Origin: Catonia carolina
Taxonomy: Eukaryota; Arthropoda; Insecta; Hemiptera; Achilidae
Assembly (NCBI GenBank): GCA_035578175.1
Contig: JAQMRL010000011.1
Coordinates: 8,133,501-8,197,500 of the forward strand
Direction of reading: 5' to 3'
Length of the DNA stretch: 64,000 nt
Under the pieces are notes generated by a model. That model worked only from the letters and a program-made list of their open reading frames with translations. It was not told the origin of the DNA and searched no databases. Positions 56,685-64,000 of this stretch are shown here, one piece after another. Position 1 is the first letter of the stretch. Each line of letters begins with the position of its first letter. Both the position numbers and the translations under genes were made by a program.

Positions 56685-56762
56685 ACTTTGTTATAACGTC
56701 ACTCGGATATAACGGTAGAATTTACTCTGTCCTTTCAATGACGCTAAAACCGAGTTCGACTG
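56685..56762 (-). mobile_element. Solo end of another pogo-like element
   Basis: Read on the minus strand: CAGTCGAACTCGGTTTTAGC, then CTACCGTTATATCCGAGTGA. A CAG start next to TA and repeated TTATAxC words fit a pogo/Tigger terminus. No partner end is found in the window. Confidence 0.45.
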
Positions 56763-57434
56763 TATTTCATGTCAAAATACCAACAAAACAACAATAAAAT
56801 AATGAAATGCAGATGAAAACAATGATAACACAAGATTAGTTAAAAATTAGAATATATTTTCAATAATCATATTATAATGAACATTAATTAATACAAAAAA
56901 GTAATTCAATTAAATGATGAAATATGTGAAATCCGAATCAGCACCACACAGCAATTAATATAAAGCACTAATCCTTCTCAGCAATTGCAGTGAGATGTCT
57001 ATCTAACTCACTTTCACTGAGAATTCTGGAAAGATAAAAACAAAAAAAGATATTATAAGATACAGGTTAACAAGATGTCAACAAAACTGTTACATTGTGA
57101 GTGTTTATCAAGAATTGTTAAGTTCACTTTGACACACAACTAAAATAAATTCATTAAAATTTTGATACAGTATTATCTCGAAATACAAAGTTTGAAACAA
57201 AAAACAGGACTGATCCCGTTAATCAATGAACTTCTGTAGTTAGTTACCAGCGATGTTATCACCTTCAAAGTAGTTCCCTTCATTGCTGATAACATTTCTG
57301 GAACTCAGTTTTTGGAAGGCCCCTCAGGAAGATCACCGTTTTCACCTGAACATATTTAACTAAAGAAAATGGATTTCCTTAATCCATTGACTAACCAATT
57401 TTTTTTCATTATTTTTTTTAATGACTATTTTTTA
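56763..57434. other. AT-rich gene-free stretch
   Basis: Nothing certain. ~57185-57310 carries 'CAATGAACTTCTG', 'CTTCAAAGTAGTTCCC' words reminiscent of a decayed mariner 3' end, but no frame supports it. Confidence 0.3.
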
Positions 57435-58340
57435 CTTTCTCTTGCATATATGAATATATAGAAAGGAAAGTATTGTTTTCATGTCAATTTTGCAAAATTG
57501 AGTTTTCACCGGATCTACATGTTTTCAGACCCCCTGAACCCAAAAAACATGTTTTTAGTGATTGGTCTGTGTGTGTGTGTGTGAAAAGAATATCTCAAGA
57601 ACGGAACATTGTACGAACTTGAAACTTAAGTTACATACCACTACCGGACCCGACACAAACATTTTCATCAAAATCGGTCAACCGGAAGTAGTAGTTTATT
57701 CGTGTAATTTTTTTTTGCAATTCTCTCGAAAACTGGTCCTACGAGTTTTTTTAAAATTGCCTGGTTAACTAAATTTTTTATGATTTACAAGATAGGGTAG
57801 GCGCCATTATTACTGAAATTCTTGGTGAGGCCGTTTTAACGTAAAACAATTGTTTTTTTAAGATTGCGGCTTTAATATGCATTTTAGCGCAACAAATTTA
57901 CATAATAAAAGTTGTAGAGAATTTAAAACCCTACAACTTTTATTTCAAATATTTTTTTGTATAACGCTAAGTTTAACGGTAATCAGCGATTTTCTGTTTT
58001 TTCTCACGAAAACGTGTGAAAAATCGATTTTTTTAAGATTTCGGCCTTACTATGCATTTTACGACAAAGGTGTATTATACAAATTTACAGGAAAAGAGCT
58101 ACAACTTTTATTTGGTGTATTTTTCTCAACAGAGCCTAGTTTGGCGTAAAAGAGTGATTTTCCGTATTTTTATGCCAAACTGAGGTTAATTTTCATTTTG
58201 CGTCATTCACTCATGATTAAAATTAGGTTATGTTTATGGAGGTTAGTTATTTGTTTTTTTCTAATGTTTTATTACTAATATTAGGTTATATTGTTCATTT
58301 TTTGCATTAGCAAGAGAAAGTGCGAGTGTTTCACACCAGA
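57435..58340 (-). mobile_element. Helitron2/HINE-like repeat, copy H7
   Basis: 906 bp in reverse orientation. TTTTTTA lies on both sides (57428-57434 and 58341-58347). It starts CTTTCTCTTGCATATATGAA and ends GTGTTTCACACCAGA. Confidence 0.8.
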
Positions 58341-58403
58341 TTTTTTATTTAATATTTCTACATAAAGAAACACTTAAAGTTATAGAAAATTAATTTAAAA
58401 AAA

Positions 58404-59300
58404 TCTGGTGTGAAACACTCACACAACTTTCTCTAGTCAATGCAAATAATGAACAACATAACCTAACATTAGTAATAAAACATTATAAACAAAAAACCTA
58501 ACCTTATTTTAATTAAGAGTGAATGATGCAAAATGAAAATCTACCTCAGTTTGGCTTAAAAATATGGAAAATCACTCTTTCATGCTAAATTAGGCTCTAT
58601 AGAGAAAAATGCGCTAAATAAAACTTGTAATCTTTTAATATCCTATAAATTTGATTATATACCTACACTTTTGTCGTAAAATGCATACTAAGGCTGAAAT
58701 CGTAAAAAAATCGATTTTCTACATGTTTTCATGAAGAAAAAAACAGAAAATAGCTAATTACTGCTAAACTAAGCGTTATACAAAAAAAATTCAAATACAA
58801 GTTGTAGGATTTTAAATTCTCTACAACTTTTATTGTATACACCTTTGCACTTAAATGGATATGAAAGCTGCAATCTTAAAAAAACAATTTTTACATGAGA
58901 AAACCCGTTCCAAGAATTTCAGCAGACATGGTGCCTACCCTATCCTGTAGAGCATAAAAAATGTAGTATATGAGGCGATTTTAAAAAAAATCATAGGAGC
59001 CATTTTTGAGAAAATCGCATAAAAGTGAAAAAATTATGCGAAAAAACTACTACTTCCGGTTGACCGATTTTGATGAAAATGTTCGTGTTGGGTCCGGTAG
59101 TAGTCTCTAACTTAAGTTTCTGTTTCAAGTTTGTACGATAGTCCGTTCTTGAGATATTCTGTTAACAAACACACACACAGACCAATCGCTAAAAACATGT
59201 TTATTTGGTTCAGGGAGTGTGAAAACGTGTATATCCGGTGAAAACTCGATATGTAAACAATATATATATCCTTTCTATATATTCATATAGACAAGAGAAG
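58404..59300 (+). mobile_element. Helitron2/HINE-like repeat, copy H8 (diverged)
   Basis: Same family. The right end has decayed (ATTCATATAGACAAGAGAAG). More substitutions than the other near-complete copies, so probably older. Confidence 0.7.
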
Positions 59301-59597
59301 CAATATGATAAATTTACAAAAACGTACCATCAAATAAACAGATTACTTACTAAAAAAGTTTATAAATATTTGTTAATGAAATTGCTATGAATGTTGCAAT
59401 CTGGTGCAATAAATATAGGAAGTAATACATTAGAAACTGATATTTACTTTATAAATAATTTTTTTATGGATTACTTAAATTACAAATATTTGTACCATTA
59501 AGATAGATAACAGTGAAATAAAAATGACCCAATATTTACAACGATTACGTAATTGTGAAAAATATAGTTTAGAAATCAATGGAAATATCAAGAAAAA

Positions 59598-60549
59598 TCT
59601 GGTGTGAAACACTCACACAACTTTCTCTTGCCAATGCAAATAATTTACAATATAATTTAACATTAGTAATAAAATATTAGAAATAAACAAAAAACTAACC
59701 TCAATAAACATAACCTTATTTTAATCATGAGTGAAACACTCAAAATGAAAATCAACCTCAGTCTGGCTTAAAAATACGGAAAATCACTATTTCACGCTAA
59801 ACTAGGCTCTGTAGAGAAAAATACGTTAAATAAAAGTTGTAGATCTTTAAATTTCCTATAAATTTGGTTATATACACTTTTGTCGTAAAATGCATACTAA
59901 GGCCAAAATCTTAAAAAAATCGATTTTTCACACGTTTTCGTGAGAAAAAATCAGAAAATCGCTAATTACTGCTAAACTAAGCGTCATACAAAAAAATGTT
60001 TGAAACAGAAGTTGTAGGTTTTTAAATTCTCTACAACTTTTATTATATAAGTTTTTGCGCTAAAATTTATATTAAAGCCATAATCTTAAAAAAACAACGT
60101 TTTTACGTAAAAACAACGTTTTTACTTGAAAACAGCCTCACCGAGAATTTCAGCAAACATGGCGCCTACCCTATCTTGTAGAGAATAAAAAATTGAGTAA
60201 AATAGGCGATTTTAAAAAAAATCGTAGGACCAGTTTTTGAGAAAATCGCAAAAAACTGAAAAATTATACGAATAAACTACTACTTCCGGTTGACCGATTT
60301 TGATGAAAATGTTCGTGTCGCGTCCGGTAGTGGTATGTAACTTAAGTTTCAAGTTTCAAGTTCGTACGACGTTCCGTTCTTGAGATATTCTGTTCACACA
60401 CAGACACACACACACAGACCAATCGCTAAAAACATGTTTTTTGGGTTTAGGGGGTCTGAAAACGTATAGATCCGGTGAAAACTCAATTTCGAAAAATCGA
60501 CATGAAAACAATACTTTCCTTCCTATATATTCATATAGGCAAGAGAAAG
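59598..60549 (+). mobile_element. Helitron2/HINE-like repeat, copy H9
   Basis: 952 bp, full ends. It shares diagnostic variants with H3. Near 60096-60135 a short tandem duplication (AACAACGTTTTTAC) is unique to this copy. Confidence 0.75.
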
Positions 60550-60778
60550 TAAAAATAAAGCATCTAATTTTAAGATATTTTATAGAATTATATTTTACCT
60601 TGGGCTGTGGGAATTAACCAGAGGAGAGTTTTGACTGTTACAAATAGGAATGATCATGTACAATAAAGGCGAGTAACTGACAATTTACATAACACAAGAA
60701 TTCAAAAAGAGAATTTCTCTAAGCCTCTCTAACTCCAGCTTCAGTATTTACATTTATAATTCATTTTCAGTATTTGTA

Positions 60779-62101
60779 CGAGGGGGTACCCAAAAGAAAC
60801 CGGAATTATTTTTTAAAACTATTTATTTTTAATTTTTTTACAAAAGAACCTTATCCCCTTCAAAATACTCTCCATTACAACTAATACATTTGTCCCACCG
60901 GTGCTTCCACTGTTCAAAATATTTTTTGTACTCCTCTTCAGTGATGGCTGCCAGCTCAAGCGTCGTTTTTTTCTTGACATCATCAACGTTGTTAAATCGG
61001 AGACCTTTCATGCCCCTTTTCATGCGTGGGAACAAGAAAAAATCACACGGAGCCAGATCGGGTGAGTACGGTGCGTGTGGTAGCAAAACCATGCCGTTTT
61101 TCACCAAAAACTGGGTAACCGAGATTGCCGTGTGTGCAGGCGCGTTGTCGTGGTGGAAAAACCAGTCCCCTGTCTGCCACAAATTAGGTCTTTTACGACG
61201 AATGCTGTTTCGTAGTCTTCTTAACACTTCAAGATAAAAAGCTTGATTTACCGTCTGGCCTGGTGGAACGAACTCTGAATGGACAATTCCCCTCACATCA
61301 AAAAAACAAATCAGCATTGTTTTGATGTTCGATCTGACTTGACGACTTTTTTTTGGTCGGGGTGATAATGAAGAGTTCCATTGACTGGATTGTTGTTTGG
61401 TTTCTGGGTCGTACCCATAGCACCAAGACTCGTCACCCGTAATGATCTTTGACATGAAATCTGGATCAGTTTCAAGCTGTTGTTTCAAATCACTACACGT
61501 TTCAATTCGACGTTCCTTTTGAGTGTCTGTCAGAACCCGAGGCACAAACTTGGCAGCGACTCTTTTCATTGTCAAGTCTACTGTTAAAATGCGTTGGACT
61601 GAGCTCCAAGATAACCCACTAACCTGTGATATTTGGTCAATGGTCTGTCGTCGGTCTGTTCGTACAATTTCTTTCACTTTCACAACATTTTCGTCTGTTC
61701 GGGAAGTCGACGGTCGTCCAGAACGAGGTTTGTTCTCAATCGACATGTCGCCATTTTTAAAGCGCAAAAACCACTCGTACACTTGGGTTTTTCCAATAGC
61801 GTCGTCTTTGTAAGCTGTGTTCAACATTACAACTGTTTCCGCGGCGTTTTTACCGAGCAAGAAGCAAAATTTCACAGCCGCACGTTGTTCATTAAAACTT
61901 GCCATCATGAAAAACGACACGAGCACAAAACAGCACTAGCGAGAACAATCACTGCACGAGAACAGAACAAGCTAGATCAACGAACAAAATGGCATTGAAC
62001 TGGCAATGAGTAGCGCTACAAGCAGCCTAGTGGCGGGAATTTGTACTGCACAAGCTCCGCCCACAGCAGAGCTATTCCGGATACTTTTGGGTACCCCCTC
62101 G
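60779..62101 (-). mobile_element. Apparently intact mariner element
   Basis: 1323 bp. The ends CGAGGGGGTACCCAAAAGAA and, inverted from the right, CGAGGGGGTACCCAAAAGTA continue to a shared CCGGAAT/CCGGAAT-like word, about 27 bp. TA flanks both (60777-60778 and 62102-62103). It encloses an uninterrupted transposase gene, the only such case in the window. Confidence 0.9.
60838..61908 (-). CDS. Mariner transposase, full length
   Basis: 356 aa from the ATG at 61908 (a second ATG follows at once; codons further up use only GTG). Cut-and-paste DDE/D recombinase acting on the flanking TIRs. The N-terminal paired helix-turn-helix region is ~5-115 (EQRAAVKFCFLLGKNAAET; KTQVYEWFLRFKNGDMSIEN; GLSWSSVQRIL). 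Catalytic Asp regions are IITGDESWCYGYD, WFFHHDNAPAHTA and HAPYSPDLAPCDFFLF, the last two 34 residues apart, so DD34D. The length fits active mariners (about 345-360). The linker reads FVPRVL instead of the usual WVPH-L. No stop or frameshift, so recent or possibly active. Such genes are often annotated as GVQW3- or SETMAR-like. Confidence 0.9.
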   Translation of the reverse strand: MMASFNEQRAAVKFCFLLGKNAAETVVMLNTAYKDDAIGKTQVYEWFLRFKNGDMSIENKPRSGRPSTSRTDENVVKVKEIVRTDRRQTIDQISQVSGLSWSSVQRILTVDLTMKRVAAKFVPRVLTDTQKERRIETCSDLKQQLETDPDFMSKIITGDESWCYGYDPETKQQSSQWNSSLSPRPKKSRQVRSNIKTMLICFFDVRGIVHSEFVPPGQTVNQAFYLEVLRRLRNSIRRKRPNLWQTGDWFFHHDNAPAHTAISVTQFLVKNGMVLLPHAPYSPDLAPCDFFLFPRMKRGMKGLRFNNVDDVKKKTTLELAAITEEEYKKYFEQWKHRWDKCISCNGEYFEGDKVLL

Positions 62102-62218
62102 TATTTCAGTTATCTATCCGTGGTGTCCCCGTTATGCCAATCAACCCAATGGAAACTTCGGTAATCAAACCCAACAGCATTAAAAACAGATGGCTTTTTA
62201 TTTTTTTATAAAAACAAT

Positions 62219-62683
62219 ATGAATAGTAAAAAAATTGCATACACATGTAATAATAAAAAACTACTGTCCACAAATATAATTAAAAATAATATAAATGAAA
62301 CACTAAGCAATAAAAAGGGTGTGTATAAAATAGATTGTGGTAATGAGGATTATACAAAATTTTACATTGGTATGACTAGTCGTAATTTTCAAGTGAGGTA
62401 TAATGAACATAAAAAAACACTGAAATGTGACTACATTATATTTAACTATACCAATCATATAAAAGAAGAAAAACATAAATTTGGTAAAATAGATGAACAT
62501 TTTAATATAATAGAACAATGTAATATAGAAAATAAAAATAAAAATGAAAAATATGAGATGTTCCATAATTATAAATATTTAAAAGAGCAAAAGCAGGACA
62601 TTTTGAATGAACAGGTCAAATTTAGGAATGATGAAGTGATGTTGACTGCTGCTGCTATCTATAGTAAATATGAGAAGGGATAA
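62219..62683 (+). pseudogene. GIY-YIG endonuclease domain of a Penelope-like element
   Basis: 154 aa open frame. GVYKIDC (34-40) and FYIGMTSR (48-55) are the GIY and YIG motifs, followed by the conserved Arg60 and RYNEH (60-64), then NHIKEEKHKF (79-88) as in the Penelope C-terminal nuclease. In an intact element this domain follows a reverse transcriptase in one long ORF; here it is a 5'-truncated remnant, although this part has no internal stop. Very Lys/Asn-rich, matching the AT-rich host DNA. A homing endonuclease is less likely because of the animal context and the hammerhead motif downstream. Confidence 0.7.
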
Positions 62684-62783
62684 ATTAAAATAAATTAATT
62701 TTAAATCAGTTTTATACAAATGACTGAAGATGCATCATCTTCTGTAAATTTTAAATAAGCGAGATAAAAATTTTTTTGGTTTC

Positions 62784-62847
62784 AATTTTTTTATTTACTC
62801 TGATGATAGTGGATCCACCGAAACATGTGTAAGTAAGAATAAAAATT
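62784..62847 (+). ncRNA. Hammerhead-ribozyme-like motif (Penelope-associated)
   Basis: CTGATGA (62800-62806) and GAAA (62820-62823) flank a stem-II sequence (GTGGATCCAC). GAAACATGTGTA supplies a stem III (ACA/TGT) and a GTA cleavage triplet ending at 62831. TTACT (62795-62799) pairs with AGTAA (62832-62836) as stem I, and an outer A/T helix (AATTTTTTTAT with ATAAAAATT) extends it. The first stem-II pair is A-C and there is one extra U after CTGATGA, so activity may be weak. Penelope-like elements are known to carry such ribozymes. Confidence 0.5.
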
Positions 62848-62860
62848 AAGGTGACGCAGT

Positions 62861-63381
62861 TTAAAAAGAAGTTGAAGTTATTAGATATTATTAGGAGGTG
62901 AAATTATTATATATATTCATTATATGAAATAGAAATTATTTCAAACTACAGGATGCATTACAAAGATTTATTTTTGAATAATAAAAAAGTAGACAATTCA
63001 CATGATTGGGCAATACAATTTTGCGTAATGACCCTCTTGTGCATCAACTAATTAATTAATTAAATAAATGTAAATGAGATTATATCAAAGGGATGAAGAT
63101 TTTTCTCACATGGTAATATTATACATTACACATTTACATATTTAATTCTCACTTGCTGAACATATTTTGTCACTGTAAAATCATTACAGTTTCAGAATTA
63201 TCACCACATATTTTTTATAATTCATTTTATAAACAAACTTCGTACACACAATAATTTTAAGAATTAAATTATATTTCTATAAGCTGCCTAAACACATACG
63301 GAAAATCAATGGCTTTCTTAATGCATGTATCGTACTAAAATTTTAATAGATAGTTTTTCTTTATGTTTAACTTTTAACATA
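62861..63381. other. AT-rich gene-free stretch
   Basis: Nothing recognised. Confidence 0.4.
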
Positions 63382-64000
63382 CGAGGTGTGGCAATTAAGT
63401 TCCATGAATTTGTCAATAAAACACAAGCAAATTAAGTTAAGAGCAAAATTTTATTATCAACCTTCAAATAGTGTCCCTCAAACTAAACAATGATTCCAAT
63501 GTTGCTCCCATGATTGGAAGCACCCTTGGTAATCCTCTGAAGTTACTCCATTCAAGACCGAGGTTACAGCTTCCTTAACCTCTTGTACACCACCAAGATG
63601 AGTTCCCTTGAGTGTGACTTTATCTCTGGGAATAAGAAGTCACAGAGGGCGATATCAAAGCTACAGAGTGGGTGCGGCAATGTTGGAATGCCTTTTTTCA
63701 CCAAAAAACTTTGGCACAATGAATGAAGAATGGGCCTGCGCGTTGTCATAGTGCAAGATCCAGCTGTTGTTGGCGAGTTTGGGCTGCACACATTAAATTT
63801 GTGCTCGCAGCAGCTTCAGGATGCCACGGATGTAAAAAAGAAACAATCAACATTGCCTTCAGCCGTGACTTGGACATCCTCGCTTTCGCTGGTCACTCCC
63901 CATCCTTTTCCACCCACTGCTGACTTTGTTTACGGATCTTGGGGTCACACTCAAATATCCAGGTCTCATCTCCAGTGACTACCCGACAATTTTTTATACA
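63382..64000 (-). mobile_element. Decayed mariner, cut by the window edge
   Basis: Starts CGAGGTGTGGCAATTAAGTT after TA (63380-63381), a mariner-type end. The minus strand encodes FLVKKGIPTLPHP and a degraded third catalytic region (SFDIALCDFLFPEIKSH), preceded in other frames by remnants of the HDNARAH-type region (~63735-63760). Frameshifts and substitutions make it inactive. The other end is outside the window. Confidence 0.7.

Larger units (their letters stand above)
62150..62860 (+). mobile_element. Penelope-like retroelement, 3' fragment
   Basis: Contains the endonuclease frame at 62219-62683 and, downstream, a hammerhead-like motif at ~62784-62847. The reverse transcriptase part is missing: the fragment begins ~120 bp after the mariner element. 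Approximate limits. Confidence 0.65.

Noticed and set aside
62219..62683. Group I intron homing endonuclease (GIY-YIG)
   Set aside because: The downstream residues and the nearby hammerhead-like motif fit the Penelope retroelement nuclease, and there is no intron or organellar context.
1..64000. CRISPR arrays, rRNA genes, bacterial promoters or terminators
   Set aside because: None seen; the repeats are dispersed or tandem eukaryotic elements without regular spacers.

Overview
The window looks like nuclear DNA of an insect, most likely a plant-sap-feeding hemipteran. It is very AT-rich, has no operons, and is full of eukaryotic mobile elements: several mariner lineages, Tc1, pogo/Tigger, hAT, Harbinger-like and TTAA-target elements, non-LTR retrotransposon tails, a Penelope-like fragment and two tRNA-derived SINE families. 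The order-level assignment is inference; the sequence alone does not prove it.

The only cellular genes I can support are six dispersed tandem paralogues, all on the minus strand, at about 2.6-3.5, 9.5-10.1, 19.1-19.8, 33.5-34.4, 41.8-42.4 and 49.3-49.9 kb. I call them CM1 to CM6 from left to right. Each is a single open coding exon for a small secreted protein. Each has a hydrophobic N-terminus, an (I/R/A/C)YKW-like motif, an EAxxIxY...DW-like helix and a cysteine pair near the C-terminus. This is the layout of the secreted bacterial AroQ-gamma chorismate mutase (the Mycobacterium tuberculosis Rv1885c type). CM5 and CM6 keep all six residues that contact the substrate in that family. CM1 to CM4 have lost some or most of them and have gained tails or insertions. 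Every copy has a good intron acceptor 15-41 nt before its ATG, so each probably has a spliced, non-coding first exon. A conserved non-coding block lies upstream of CM1 and CM3 and is a promoter or first-exon candidate. My reading is a horizontally acquired secreted chorismate mutase that became an insect gene, multiplied and diversified. A salivary or effector role is possible but not shown here.

The rest is repeats. A ~0.92-kb family (nine copies, at 4.6, 35.5, 36.2, 37.7, 51.0, 52.0, 57.4, 58.4 and 59.6 kb) has a terminal/subterminal inverted repeat, hairpins, an (AC)n tract and A/T-rich targets, and resembles non-autonomous Helitron2/HINE elements. One copy splits a mariner pseudogene at 50.98 kb and reveals the target duplication. 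An apparently intact mariner with TIRs and TA duplications occupies 60.78-62.10 kb; decayed mariners lie at 21.7, 43.6, 50.8 and 63.4 kb. A Penelope GIY-YIG fragment at 62.2 kb is followed by a hammerhead-ribozyme-like motif. Large inverted repeats lie at 46.7-47.5 and 48.5-48.8 kb. I saw no real tRNA or rRNA genes and no CRISPR array.
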